A stretch of DNA of 64,000 nucleotides from Protula sp. h YS-2021 (GCA_949752745.1 OX457034.1:8268904-8332903); one strand, 5' to 3'. Shown: positions 12,512 to 64,000, counted from the first letter of the stretch. Made by a program: numbers and translations. Notes: generated from the letters alone by a model not told the origin.

Positions 12512-12717
12512 TCAGTGAGTAAGTTTTGCAACAGCGTCCTCGTATAAGGGAGCCTCTAAAGCAATGCTCTCGTGTATGTCATCAACATAACTCCAAAAGA
12601 CTTGTACGAGTTCACGACGCCTATATTCCATAAGGTAGAGATTGGGTGTGCATGGACGGAATGTATGTCGCTGAACAAGCACAATAGACTGGAACAACAT
12701 GGGCAGCATGTATGTTG
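12512..12717 (-). CDS. Candidate terminal coding exon of unknown gene
   Basis: On the minus strand a good acceptor-like sequence (ttctgctttttcag) precedes an open segment of about 67 codons ending at a stop at 12512-12514. It contains RHTFRPCTPNLYLMEYRRRE and later VFWSYVDDIHE, of more ordinary composition than the repeat-derived frames nearby. I do not recognise a family. A second acceptor-like copy 47 bp downstream (cttgttcagcgacatacat against tttttcagcaacatacat) shows a local tandem duplication of this boundary, the same pattern seen at confirmed CASK exons. It may be a real exon, a transposon remnant or chance. Confidence 0.25.
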
Positions 12718-12762
12718 CTGAAAAAGCAGAACTGAGTGGCGACTGTCGTAAACTGTTGTGCA

Positions 12763-13276
12763 CCTGTCTGCTCCCATCGCCTGTCTGCTCCAATCACCTG
12801 TCTGCTCCCATCACCTGTCTGCCCCAATCACCTGTCTGCTCCTATCACCTGTCTTTTCCCATCACCTGTCTGCTCCCATCACCTGTCTGCTCCTATCACC
12901 TGTCTGCTCGCATCACCTGTCTGCTCCTATCACCTGTCTGCTCCCATCACCTGTCTGCTCCCATCGCCTGTCTGCTCCAATCACCTGTCTGCTCCCATCA
13001 CCTGTCTGCTCGCATCACCTGTCTGCTCCTATCACTTGTCTGCTCCCATCACCTGTCTGCTCCCATCACCTGTCTGCTCCTATCACCTGTCTGCTCGCAT
13101 CACCTGTCTGCTCCTATCACCTGTCTGCTCCCATCACCTGTCTGCTCCTATCACCTGTCTGCTCCCATCACCTGTCTGCTCCTATCACCTGTCTGCTCCC
13201 ATCACCTGGCTGCTCCCATCACCTGTCTGCTCCTATCACCTGTCTGCTCCCATCACCTGTCTGCTCCCATCACTTG
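12763..13276. repeat. Minisatellite, 17 bp units, about 30 copies
   Basis: Unit ctgtctgctcccatcac with variants cctatcac, cgcatcac and ccaatcac. Because 17 is not a multiple of three, all three forward frames read the same cyclic peptide and all look open; none is a gene. Confidence 0.97.
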
Positions 13277-13416
13277 TCACCCTTAAGGGTAAAGTATGCA
13301 ACGGTAAAGAATAGGACATGACAATGTTACAACCGACCGTGCCTGAACTGTGGATGGTTATTGCTTATTAACGTAGGAGGCAAAAAAAAAAAAAAAGAAA
13401 AAAAAAAACTAGAGCA

Positions 13417-13720
13417 GTGTGCATAGCCCACATATTCCCCACAGGCTTCCCCCCCCCCACCCCCATCAGTTAAACACGGCCATCAATAGTCAATCAAGAG
13501 CTGAAATTTTCCAAGTGCAGCTGGTCTATTTTCCTTGGACAAACCTGGCCCATTTACAATACCGATCTGTGTTTGTTCCCATAGCAGCTGCATACCAAGT
13601 TTCATTAAAATCCTTGCAGGAGTTTTTAAGTTATCGTGTTAACAAGCTCTTGATGACAGACCGACCGACAGACCGACAGACACGAGATCGATCGCATATA
13701 GTCCCTGTGGGGAATAAAAA
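13417..13720 (-). mobile_element. Dispersed element bounded by attccccacagg inverted ends, copy 1
   Basis: Begins near tattccccacagg (13433) and ends at ctgtggggaataaa (13705-13718), an inverted pair. Internal blocks gagctgaaattttccaag, ctggtctattttccttgg and aaaatccttgcaggagtttt recur inverted in the copy at 56789-57068. It carries a gaccgaccgacagaccgaca microsatellite. This resembles the short gacggacagacgg-containing repeats common in marine invertebrate genomes. Confidence 0.8.
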
Positions 13721-14038
13721 AAAAGAAGAAAAAAAGGGACAGGGAAGGCGCCAGAGGGCGCTTTCTGCGAGACCACGTCACATAAAGACATCAAGAATGT
13801 ACCGCTTCACTCACTAGCGATACTGCTTCTTTTTTTTTTTTTTACACCGTTACACAGCCTTAACCGCGCAAAATGTTGTACGTACTGTCACCATAGCAAC
13901 ATCTCACGTGATTTATACGCTAATTAATAACTTGTTGTATTTGGAATGTAATACAGGCTATTGCTATATCACATCACATGCTTTAGCCATCCCACACACT
14001 GGGTAAAAGAGTGCCCTGTGTTTTGACTATTCACCTCG

Positions 14039-14330
14039 CTAGTAACGCGTATTGTCTCCACTCTGAACCTTCACATCACCCGGGACTGTATGTTTAACCA
14101 CGCCCACCCGGTCTAGTTTGGGGTACTCACCGCGATGCGGTACTGAAGTTGGCAGTACTCAGTGAGTAGCCACAGACGGCCCTAGCTAGTAACGCGTATT
14201 GTCTCCACTCTGAACCGTCACATCACCCGAGACTGTATGTTTAACCACGCCCACCCGGTCTAGTTTGGGGTACTCACCGCGCTGCGGTACTGAAGCTGGC
14301 AGTACTCAGTGAGTAGCCACAGAAGGGCCG
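14039..14330. repeat. 147 bp tandem duplication carrying a splice-donor-like boundary
   Basis: Two copies, 14039-14185 and 14186-14330, start at ctagtaacgcgtattgtctc and end in gtgagtagccacaga. Each contains ggtactcaccgcg, which on the minus strand is a strong donor (CGCG then GTGAGTACC), plus about 45 bases of the adjoining open frame. They differ at only a few positions. Confidence 0.92.
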
Positions 14331-14400
14331 TGTTGCACTGGACTATGCCGACGCTGCGCCGGTACACACACGCCGGCTTGTTCTGCACTCCCCAGGGCAT
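14278..14400 (-). CDS. Candidate first exon ending at a duplicated donor
   Basis: From an ATG at 14400 the minus strand is open for exactly 41 codons to a GTGAGT donor at 14277. It contains PACVYRRSVGIVQCN and LWLLTEYCQLQYRSA. I recognise no family, and it does not match CASK's L27, PDZ, SH3 or guanylate kinase regions. Upstream lies a cluster of CRE-like and E-box sites, consistent with a promoter. The boundary and about 45 bases of the frame are repeated once downstream, so the pseudo-intron has a decoy donor. It may be an alternative first exon, a nested gene or a chance frame. Confidence 0.3.
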
Positions 14401-14410
14401 GGCGCAGAAA

Positions 14411-14525
14411 TGACGTCATGCATTCACGTGCTCATGTTTCGAAGAACGCACATTAGAGACATCGATCTCCACAACAACACAACAGTGACATCACACGTCG
14501 CTATGGCTCCCATGCTTTACGTCAT
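14411..14525 (-). promoter_or_regulatory. Cluster of CRE-like sites and an E-box
   Basis: A perfect palindromic CRE tgacgtca (14411-14418), an E-box cacgtg (14425-14430), a CRE variant tgacatca (14485-14492) and ttacgtcat (14517-14525) lie within 115 bp immediately upstream (minus strand) of the candidate exon at 14278-14400. Site sequences are seen directly; promoter function is inference. Confidence 0.35.
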
Positions 14526-15949
14526 ACAAAACATATCCAAATATTACACTTTCACAAGCGTTTAGCAAGCGCAAGCACTACTCCTGTTCCCCAACGCCAA
14601 ACGATCGACTGCACGCTTTCCATCACATACTGAATGATCGACTAGACAGTTTCCATTACACGCTTGTCAGCAATTTCTATCCCCCCTTATTTCTTTCCTT
14701 CCATGATAAAACAAGCTTTCCTCTACATTAACACCAAAGGACGTTTTCAAAGTCCACCTAAAAGTGAGTAAATAATGAAAAGAGCAAGATTTTGTTTTTC
14801 CAATCTCAGTCTAAATATACAAAACTACTGATTTTTTTTCTCTCTATCCTGCTCTTTCATCACGCAATTACGGACGCTATACAATTCCGCACGCAGCAAA
14901 ATATCCCATGTTTATTTTCTTGCAATTTACGCTGCTCAGCCGCGCGGAAATAAGAATAAAGGCCTTACATATCTATGAGTAGATAGACTCATATGCCCAA
15001 GCATTTCTGAAGGACTGACACCGGTAGCGATATCTTCCACAAATCCCTCCTCAAGTCACACAGTTATCCAAAGCGCTATTACAATATTTCTACACACTTT
15101 TTACTTGAACAGTTTATTTTAGTGTTTGACAACAGAGTACGCAAAAGCACAATGTCTTCCTTAACAAATCCATTTTTTTCCGCGGCCGGGGGCAGAGGGG
15201 GGGGGGGGGTGTTTCTGCTGAAGATCTGTTGTTACAGAAATGTCCAAATCCATTAATGGGATGTTATTTTAACATCATTTTAACGAGGATTTCGTTGTTA
15301 ACACGCACATGCTGTTTTGGTTTATGAGACGGAAACCCCATCCTTGAAGTGACGGGGTTATTCACTCACAGCTTTCTCATCAAATACTGGGTGGAAAACG
15401 ACGGGAAACGACTTCAACGAAACAAACCCCTTAAAGCCCGGGAAAACAGACATCGTTTTCACTATAAAACAGAGGTCTGCTTTCAATAAATCACGAGGTA
15501 CCAGCAGCGCAAGCAGGGACACCAGATGTTGTTTTTTTTTTTTTTTTGCGTGCTTGCAAGCAAAACCTTGAAAACAACGTGATACTCTCTGAGAATCACA
15601 TACGCCACCCCCTCCCCTCTCCCCCCCTCCCTCCATGTCTTGTACTTAAGTTTGCCTGGATACTGCCCTGTCAATCATCCGATCAATTGGCAATAGCTTT
15701 TTGGGGGGGAGGTTCCCTTGGAGGCCTTCGCGGAAACGGGTACAAAGAAGCCACACAACACCCTACTTTACAACTGCTGTAATCTTTCTGTCATAGCTGT
15801 AAATCGTTTATAGCCCACTCATGTCCTCCATCAAGCAAGATTATGAAGGATAACTTGTGTGGTCGACATCTAGAAAGCCACTTCCGAATTTTTATATCAA
15901 AGTGAAAAGCTTGAATCTTCCATCTCCCTAGCATTGTTTGTGCCCAGTT
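14526..15949. other. Noncoding stretch
   Basis: No supportable exon on either strand. Poly-G (15197-15210), poly-T (15531-15547) and a C-rich tract (15602-15635) are the only structure I see. The second L27, PDZ and SH3 exons of CASK would be expected in this general region but were not found. Confidence 0.5.
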
Positions 15950-18745
15950 CTAAAATTCTGCGTCTGATACAGGCCTTCCACAGTCCTGCGTCTGATGGGT
16001 CACAGGCCTTCCGCAGTCGTACGTCTGATGGGACACAGGCCTTCCGCAGTCCTACGTCTGATCCGACACGGGCCTTCCGCAGTCATACGTCTGATGGGAC
16101 ACAGGCCTTCCGCAATCCTACGTCTGATCGGACACAGACCTTCCGCAGTCCTGCGTCTGATTGGACACGGGCCTTCCGCAATCCTACGTCTGATCGGACA
16201 CAGACCTTCCGCAGTCCTGCGTCTGATGGGACACAGGCCTTCCGCAGTCATACGTCTGATGGGACACAGGCCTTCCGCAGTCCTACGTCTGATCCGACAC
16301 AGGCCTTCCGCAGTCCTGCGTCTGATGGGACACAGGTCTTCCGCAGTCCTACGTCTGATGGGACACAGACCTTCCGCAGTCCTACGTCTGATGGGACACA
16401 GGCCTTCCGCAGTCATACGTCTGATGGGACACAGGCCTTCCGCAGTCCTACGTCTGATCCGACACAGGCCTTCCGCAGTCCTGCGTCTGATGGGACACAG
16501 GTCTTCCGCAGTCCTACGTCTGATGGGACACAGACCTTCCGCAGTCCTACGTCTGATGGGACACAGGCCTTCCGCAGTCATACGTCTGATGGGACACAGG
16601 CCTTCCGCAGTCCTACGTCTGATCCGACACAGGCCTTCCGCAGTCCTGCGTCTGATGGGACACAGGTCTTCCGCAGTCCTACGTCTGATGGGACACAGAC
16701 CTTCCGCAGTCCTACGTCTGATGGGACACAGGCCTTCCGCAGTCATACGTCTGATGGGACACAGGCCTTCCGCAGTCCTACGTCTGATCCGACACAGGCC
16801 TTCCGCAGTCCTGCGTCTGATGGGACACAGGTCTTCCGCAGTCCTACGTCTGATGGGACACAGACCTTCCGCAGTCGTACGTCTGATGGGACACAGGCCT
16901 TCCGCAGTCGTACGTCTGATGGGACACAGGCCTTCCGCAGTCCTACGTTTGATGGGACACAGGCCTTCCACAGTCCTGCGTCTGATGGGACACAGGCCTT
17001 CCGCAGTCATACGTCTGAACGGACACGGGCCTTCCGCAGTCCCGCGTCTGATCGGACACGGGCCTTCCGCAGTCCCGAGTCTGAACGGACACGGGCCTTC
17101 CGCAGTCCTGCGTCTGAACGGACACGGGCCTTCCGCAATCCTAGTCTGAACGGACACGGGCCTTCCGCAGTCCCGCGTCTGATTGGACACGGGCCTTCCG
17201 CAATCCTAGTCTGAACGGACACGGGCCTTCCGCAGTCCCGCGTCTGATCGGACACGGGCCTTCCGCAGTCCCGAGTCTGAACGGACACGGGCCTTCCGCA
17301 GTCCCGCGTCTGAACGGACACGGGCCTTCCGCAGTCCTGAGTCTCAATGGACACAGGCCTTCAGCAGTCCTGCGTCTGATCGGACACGGGCCTCCCGCAG
17401 TCCTGCGTCTGAACGGACACAGGCCTTCCGCAGTCCTGCGTCTGAACGGACACGGGCCTTCCGCAGTCCTGCGTTTGAACGGACACGGGCCTTCCGCAGT
17501 CCTGCGTCTGAAGGGACACGGGCCTTCCGCAGTCCTGCGTCTGAACGGACACGGGCCTTCCGCAGTCCTGCGTCTGAACGGACGCGGGCCTTCCACAGTC
17601 CTGCGTCTGAACGGACACGGGCCTTCCGCAGTCCTGCGTCTGATTGGACACGGGCCTTCCGCAGTCCTGCGTCTGATGGGACACAGGCCTTCCGCAGTCC
17701 TGCGTCTGATCGGACACAGGCCTTCCGCAATCCTACGTCTGATCGGACACAGACCTTCCGCAGTCCTGCGTCTGATCGGACACGGGCCTTCCGCAGTTCT
17801 GAGTCTGAACGGACACGGGCCTTCCGCAGTCCTGCGTCTGATGGGACACAGGCCTTCCGCAGTCCTGCGTCTGATCGGACACAGGCCTTCCGCAATCCTA
17901 CGTCTGATCGGACACAGACCTTCCGCAGTCCTGCGTCTGAACGGACACGGGCCTTCCGCAGTCCTGCGTCTGAACGGACACAGGCCTTCCGCAGTCCTGC
18001 GTCTGAACGGACACGGGCCTTCCGCAGTCCTGCGTCTGATCGGACACGGGCCTTCCACAGTCATACGTCTGATGGGACACAGGCCTTCCACAGTCCTGCG
18101 TCTGATCGGACACAGGCCTTCCGCAGTCCTGCGTCTGAACGGACACGAGCCTTCCGCAGTCGTACGTCTGATCCGACACAGGCCTTCCGCAGTCCTGCGT
18201 CTGATGGGACACAGGTCTTCCGCAGTCCTACGTCTGATGGGACACAGACCTTCCGCAGTCGTACGTCTGATGGGACACAGGCCTTCCACAGTCATACGTC
18301 TGATGAGACACAGGCCTTCCGCAGTCCTACGTCTGATCCGACACAGGCCTTCCGCAGTCCTGCGTCTGATGGGACACAGGTCTTCCGCAGTCCTACGTCT
18401 GATGGGACACAGACCTTCCGCAGTCGTACGTCTGATGGGACACAGGCCTTCCGCAGTCGTACGTCTGATGGGACACAGGCCTTCCGCAGTCCTACGTTTG
18501 ATGGGACACAGGCCTTCCACAGTCCTGCGTCTGATGGGACACAGGCCTTCCGCAGTCATACGTCTGATGGGACACAGGCCTTCCGCAGTCCTACGTCTGA
18601 TCCGACACAGGCCTTCCGCAGTCCTGCGTCTGATGGGACAAAGGCCTTCCGCAGTCCTACGTCTGATGGGACACAGGTCTTCCGCAGTCCTGCGTCTGAA
18701 CGGACAAAGGCCTTCCGCAGTCGTACGTCCGATCGGATTCAGGTG
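15950..18745. repeat. Large minisatellite, 33 bp units, about 84 copies, with higher-order repeats
   Basis: Unit acgtctgatgggacacaggc continues as cttccgcagtcct, 33 bp or eleven codons. Plus-strand frames read TSDGTQAFRSP or MGHRPSAVLRL and the minus strand is also open, simply because the unit is a multiple of three and lacks stops. A five-unit higher-order repeat of exactly 165 bp is seen from the cat variant at 16246, 16411, 16576 and 16741. A related block reappears around 18230-18560. I treat all frames as noncoding. Confidence 0.97.
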
Positions 18746-19014
18746 ATTTTTGGAAGTAGAGAATTGTTAGTAGTAACAATTCATATCGCGTGACCCATGC
18801 TGATTTGCATTTAACTGGACACAGAGCTCTCCCCGTTCTGCCTCCATTCCTGCATGCTTTGCTGTGTATGTACGCCTGCATATGTACGCCTGCATATGTA
18901 CGCCTGCGCATGCTGCTGGTAGGATCGGATTCTGGTAAAGATGAGATCAATTTACTGAAAATCTTATCTGATAGTCACCAAATTTAGAGGGTAAAAATTT
19001 GAAAAGTAGAGCCT

Positions 19015-19415
19015 AGGACAAAGTGTCCTCTCTACAGTGTAGTCCGGGAAAAAGCGTCCTCTTTACAATGTAACCGGGGACAAAGCATCCTCTTTACAAT
19101 GTAGCCCGGGACAAAGCGTCCTCTCTACAATGTAGTCCGGGACAAAGTGTCCTCTTTACAATGTAGCCCGTAACAAAGTGTCCTCTCTACAATGTAATCC
19201 CGGGACAAAGCGTCCTCTCTACAATGTAGTCCGGGACAAAGTGTCCTCTTTACAATGTAGCCTAGGACAAAGCGTCCTCTTTACAATGTAGCCCGGTACA
19301 AAGTGTCCTCTCTACAATGTAGCCCGGGATAAAGCGTCCTCTTTACAATGTAGCCCGGTACAAAGTGTCCTCTCTACAATGTAGCCTAGGACAGTGTCCT
19401 CTATACAATGTAGCC
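19015..19415. repeat. Minisatellite, 31 bp units, about 13 copies
   Basis: Unit acaaagcgtcctctttacaa followed by tgtagcccggg, with variants gtgtcc, tctcta and cctagg. It lies about 0.9 kb downstream of CASK exon 10 in the same transcript direction. Confidence 0.95.
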
Positions 19416-20298
19416 TCTCCTTGCCATTTTTTTCGTATGAACGTACCCCTAACCTGTCCCACCCCAACACACACAGTGACACGTGTTCTTTCGCCGCGTG
19501 ACTGCTCTACCCGTGCTTTTTTGTTGCTATAGCAATACAACAGATCTAGCAGGAAATCTCAATAATGCGCATTCAATTGTCAGGTAAGTATGAAGGATGT
19601 GCGCTGCTATTTTTAACTTCTGATGAAGAAATTCCAGCCACAATTTCCTGCTTCTTATTTTCTCTTTCTCACAATTTCCGGTTTCAGACTTCCGGTTTCA
19701 GATTTTTTTCATTATCACCGGGACGCAAATATGAGTATATAAGAAAAACGCAAAAAAAACAACAAATTTCCTGCAACATCCGGTTACTAAAGAAAAACAT
19801 TCCTCATTACTGTGGCGCCATCCATGTAGTAAACGGTTCAGGAGTAACTTGCGGCAATGGAGGGGACATTTCCGGTTCTGTGACGTCACGGATGAGAATC
19901 CCGTGGTTTTCCGGATCAACATCGAGATTAGAACACGGACGAACCTGATATTTCAATATTGTAAATTTTTCCTATTACAAGATCAGAAACCAGCTTAATT
20001 TGAACCAAAAGAAAAGAAAAAAAAAAAAAAAAAAAAAAAAAAACACTCTGTGAACACTATAGAAGGATCCATTGGGGTGGGGTAAAATTACTCCTCTACA
20101 CGTCCCTATTACAACCCACAGCAACAGTCTTAAGCGCCACTCCGCACTCATATAAGGGGTGTGTCCTGTGTGAAAATAATGCACGCTTGGAGAACAGAAT
20201 CAGACGCAATATTACGTCATAAAATGGCTTGAGACCAACGTTACACAAGTTCAAGGGGGAGGGGGTAGAGGAAAGATCGGCTCGTCACCAGGACTTAC
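19416..20298. other. Intronic or downstream noncoding sequence after CASK exon 10
   Basis: Directly follows the exon 10 donor in transcript direction. A long poly-A run sits at 20018-20043. I see no exon. The next CASK exon, completing the first L27 domain, is not recognisable here. Confidence 0.5.
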
Positions 20299-60782
<40,484 letters not shown>

Positions 60783-61064
60783 CCTGTCTGTTCATCGGCG
60801 GCTCTGAAACAGGAGTTTCTACATTGCTTCGTACTCGTTCATTTCTTATTGATAATATCTACGTGTTTGTGTACGGTCGGGCGAGACTCACTTCAATGAA
60901 CATTGAAGAAATATACAAAAATCTCATGGACGTGCGGAAAATTCAGTTTTGTATCATGGATTTATACACCAATTCTAAAACTGCACAACATTGAGCTTTT
61001 ATGGGTGGACAGCAGCGTTATTGTAGGAGCCAATATCCACATACGTGGCTGTCCATATAACGGG
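60783..61064 (-). promoter_or_regulatory. Immediate upstream region of CASK exon 1
   Basis: gtttcag then AGCCGCCG at 60810-60796 looks like a splice acceptor, so the promoter is probably further upstream and may be outside this window. No TATA or CpG-rich segment is evident. Confidence 0.4.
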
Positions 61065-61463
61065 GTTAACTGGTCAACTGGACGCCAGGTCAACTGGGTG
61101 ACAGTCAACTGGGCGACAAAAAATGTCCAACTGGGCGACAAAAAAGTCAACTGGCGACAGTAGAAGTCAACTAGGCGACAAAAAATCTTATTTTTTACGT
61201 TTCGTACTTAATAAAAATGGTTATTTGTAGAGATTAGGAAATTATGAAATTTGAATTACAAAAAAATTCTGTCTCTGCTATCAACCAACTCTTTATTTCA
61301 CTATAATCAAGCGTGTACAGAGATGAATGTGAGTTCTAATCAGTCTCAAACATTGAAATTAATGCCTGTGTAATTGCCATTCTCTGAAACATTTTCAATT
61401 TTAACCATTCACAGTTGACTCCAGAGTTGTCGCCCAGTTGACTTGCCGCCCAGTTGACTAGGA
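61065..61463. mobile_element. Inverted-repeat element built from gtcaactgggcgaca units
   Basis: The left arm (61065-61180) has about six copies of gtcaactgggcgac variants. The right arm (61411-61463) has three inverted copies (gtcgcccagttgact). About 230 bp of AT-rich spacer lies between them. It resembles a foldback element; no coding capacity. Confidence 0.75.
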
Positions 61464-62612
61464 ACCATAACAGGCCACGCAAAATATGTGGTGTCATCCA
61501 TTGACTCTAACATAGGCGTTGCCAGATTCAGACCTTCCCCTCCCCCCCCCCCCCCCCTCCACACCCTTCCGTGCCCAGCTGCTTTCTTGATACAGCGAAA
61601 CTGCATGCTTCACAACACCTAGCACCACTCCCACCGCTCGGATGTCACTTTTTATTAACAGTTTTTTTTTATTATAAATATCCTCAATCAGAAATGGTAC
61701 GGAAATTAAGCGGTCTATTTCGTGAGAAGTTTATGGATAACGACGTTGTCTTTTTATGTGAAACTTCTAAATTTGAGTGTTGCAGCAAGTCTTGACGAAC
61801 CACAGAAAGCTGGATTTGATAATAACAATAATCAATAATCAAAATAGACAATAATTTATATGTCTGCAGTCCTAGGTGAGCCCTGTTTCTCTCCCATTTT
61901 CAAAAGCCGATTTAATCTAAAATAATATATAAAAGTTCTTGCAAAAACAACGAAATTCCTGCTGCGCAATATTCTTGTCAAATTCCAGCTTTTCATGTTT
62001 TGACTAAACTAATGGTACAAACATTCTCTAATGTTGCGTGTTCGTTGCATCTCTACATTTCAAATTTATCGCTTTGAAACTGTAATCAGCACCTATTCAT
62101 GCTATTTTCCCCACATCACTTCTTTAAAATCGTACCCTCCAACGTCATATTGTGGGTCAAACAATGAAATGGAAAGGAAAATAAAACAGGACATTTCTGT
62201 TATCCTGTTACTGGTACTTGTACGACTCGCACTTGGAGCTACAGTTGTCAAAACAACCAAACCATTCAATCAGCTTACCGTGCAATTGCAAACATAGGTA
62301 TATTATACAAAGGCTTGTCTTACGTATCTTACAAAAGAAGTAATATTATGTTTGACATTTTAACTTGTAAACTTTGCAAAATTCTAAAAATATAAATTTC
62401 ACGGAAGTGCACTTTAACATCAATATACAATCGATCACACTTCCAGCCATGTTCTCAATCCCGAAATCATAATTTGTTGTTAGCTTCCAATTCACCATTT
62501 CATTTTGATTGTAGAATGCCTGATCTCGCTTCCTTTATTCCAAACTCATATTATAATAAAACTACACAAGCGGGTGGAGGGATCCGAAAATTCTCTCAAA
62601 GCATCTAGAACT
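61464..62612. other. Upstream noncoding sequence
   Basis: C run at 61538-61558; otherwise AT-rich with no exon seen. Confidence 0.5.
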
Positions 62613-62803
62613 GGAATGGTATTCTGCTCTGTCCTTATATTTAAGGACGTCCTTATTCTTGAGATTAGATGGTTCATCCTTAATTTTTATCCTTATTTTA
62701 AAAGTCTTTGTTAAGTTTGAGGATAGAGCAGAATATCTTTTTTATTCTTATTTTGAAAAATAAGGACATCCTTAAAAATAAGGGCAGAGCAGAATACCAC
62801 TCC
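62613..62803. mobile_element. Short terminal-inverted-repeat element (191 bp)
   Basis: Left end ggaatggtattctgctctgt is answered at the right by the inverse complement of ggagtggtattctgctctgc. The arms extend about 48 bp each and include ccttattttaaggacgtcc-like palindromes. Outer flanks gatccgaaaat (62581) and attttcggatc (62847) are also inverted. Non-autonomous MITE-like. Confidence 0.85.
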
Positions 62804-64000
62804 TGGTAGCACGATCTTGAAAGGCTCAAGCTACTAGCGGGATGATTTTCGGATCTGTCCAAGCGCGAGTGGGGTTTCATTTTGAATTCATGATTTTTGG
62901 TACAACTGCATTCTCTTTTAAATAACATATTTTGCCCTATCGCGTAGTCACGTTGTTTTAATGCAAACTGCACTCTGTCAGTAGTGCGTAGCGTGGTCTT
63001 TTAGATACTAGAAGAGCGGAAAGTATATTTGGGTGTATCTTCACTGTGTATATCTTCCAATAAAAATGCTACTGTTCTTTGCTGACAATCATGAAATAAA
63101 TAAACATCCTGTTCGCTCCATTTACTAATGTTTTGTTTGCTTGAAAAAACAGTCAGATCGCTTGAGATAAATATGTACCCATTTTATCCACTCATGTGTA
63201 TTCAAGATAGTTTTTCACATTAAGAGTATCTTTCCGCAGTTCGCGTTCCAGGTTGTATTGTAACGATGAAGAAGCTAGCTGGACTAGTTTTGGGCATGTA
63301 TAATCAGTTGCTTTCTGTATGTGCTCGCGAACTGACATAGGCAATAAGCTTTAGAATGGTTGACAATCTGTTTCATTCAGGTCCTGTTACATATGCATAT
63401 AAACGCGCAAACAGTTAATCAATAAGTCGAGGATAGTAATACATAAACAGTCACTGGAATAATATACAGAGAAGTTTAGTTTTCAAATTTTATTTCAGGA
63501 GGACATCTTGCAAAACTAGCTCAACAATTATGCACAGCTACCTGGATCTATCTTCTTGCGACTAACCAAATAATGAATTCAATGAAAGTCTCAGGATGGT
63601 AAATATGGCGAAGGCTGATAGCATTGCAAGGGACCATAAGCATGATATGTTACATCATATTTGCTGTTCGCCCGTTCACATGCGTGGTTCTTATAAATAA
63701 ACATGGCGACAACATAAACCCACTTTTTGCTTTCGTCTTTCAACATAATATAATGGCTCATTGCTGGGAAAAGGATTGTAAAAGGCCGCAAAACTTTGGC
63801 GGATGCCTGCAAAGATGCTGAGTAGCAGAAGGATATTTATGCTTACGTGATTATTAGTGATTCTGAGGATCGTTTTTCCAATAAAAAGCAATATTAAATT
63901 TGGTATTGAGGTATTTGTATATGAGGAGTTTAATTTTCCTCTATTCACCAACTGCATCCTGTTTTAAACGAAGGCCCAAGTGTATTTGAGAGGATGAAAC
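62804..64000. other. AT-rich noncoding sequence
   Basis: No exon or repeat recognised to the end of the window. Confidence 0.5.

Noticed and set aside
12699..13321. Frames of repeated CLLPSPVCSHHLSAPIT
   Set aside because: 17 bp array read in three frames gives the same cyclic peptide; not a gene.
14278..14400. Missing CASK L27, PDZ or SH3 exon
   Set aside because: Its peptide does not resemble any of those domains in any frame.
15934..18746. Long frames of TSDGTQAFRSP, MGHRPSAVLRL and reverse-strand equivalents, up to 472 codons
   Set aside because: They follow from a 33 bp repeat unit without stops; several frames on both strands are open at once, and there is no splice or start context.

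Overview
This is a eukaryotic genomic window. It holds no prokaryotic operons, is repeat-rich, and contains two runs of exactly 200 N. The main gene is the 5' half of an animal CASK (calcium/calmodulin-dependent serine protein kinase, a membrane-associated guanylate kinase). It lies on the minus strand and runs from its start codon at 60782 leftwards. I reconstructed ten coding exons at 60724-60782, 55554-55666, 50082-50187, 36303-36380, 32497-32672, 28841-29016, 25037-25159, 24602-24682, 20615-20732 and 20299-20417. All have GT/AG boundaries and compatible phases and give about 383 residues: the whole CaMK-like pseudokinase domain, the calmodulin-binding segment and the start of the first L27 domain. 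A short guanylate-kinase-like coding fragment on the same strand at 6507-6542 abuts an N gap. The second L27, PDZ and SH3 exons expected between it and exon 10 are not visible, so they are in the gap, misplaced or unrecognised. The dispersed repeats (bulk tandem minisatellites, a tRNA-derived SINE, gacggacggacgg-type elements, a gtttaacgacac fragment) suggest a marine lophotrochozoan, most likely a mollusc. That assignment is inference.

Layout from left to right: 1-6.2 kb is AT-rich noncoding DNA with one minisatellite. 6.2-7.0 kb holds the GUK-like fragment, G-rich repeats and gap 1. 7-20.3 kb is mostly tandem arrays (103, 35, 17, 33 and 31 bp units), an inverted-repeat element and two weak candidate exons. 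20.3-29.0 kb contains CASK exons 10 to 6 and gap 2. 29-36.4 kb contains exons 5 and 4 with 24, 17 and 22 bp arrays. 36.4-50 kb is the 13.7 kb intron 3; it contains a convincing same-strand reading frame (38632-39938) with an A-kinase-anchor-like helix. 50-60.8 kb contains exons 3 to 1. 60.8-64 kb is the presumptive upstream region with two small inverted-repeat elements.

The most striking observation is a systematic coupling of tandem repeats to CASK splice junctions. At exon 1 (donor), exon 4 (donor), exon 5 (acceptor), exon 6 (donor) and exon 9 (acceptor), the adjacent minisatellite unit contains a copy of the splice junction itself, usually with exon bases, so the neighbouring intron carries rows of decoy splice sites. 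At the exon 6 acceptor the array copies only the polypyrimidine tract. Two candidate exons (14.3 kb and 12.7 kb) and the GUK-like fragment show related arrangements. I do not know a named system for this. It could be a mode of intron growth by tandem duplication seeded at exon borders, a splicing-regulatory arrangement, or a local mutational habit of this genome.

Most long open frames here are artefacts of minisatellites whose unit length is a multiple of three (33, 24, 27, 30, 66 bp) and are not genes.
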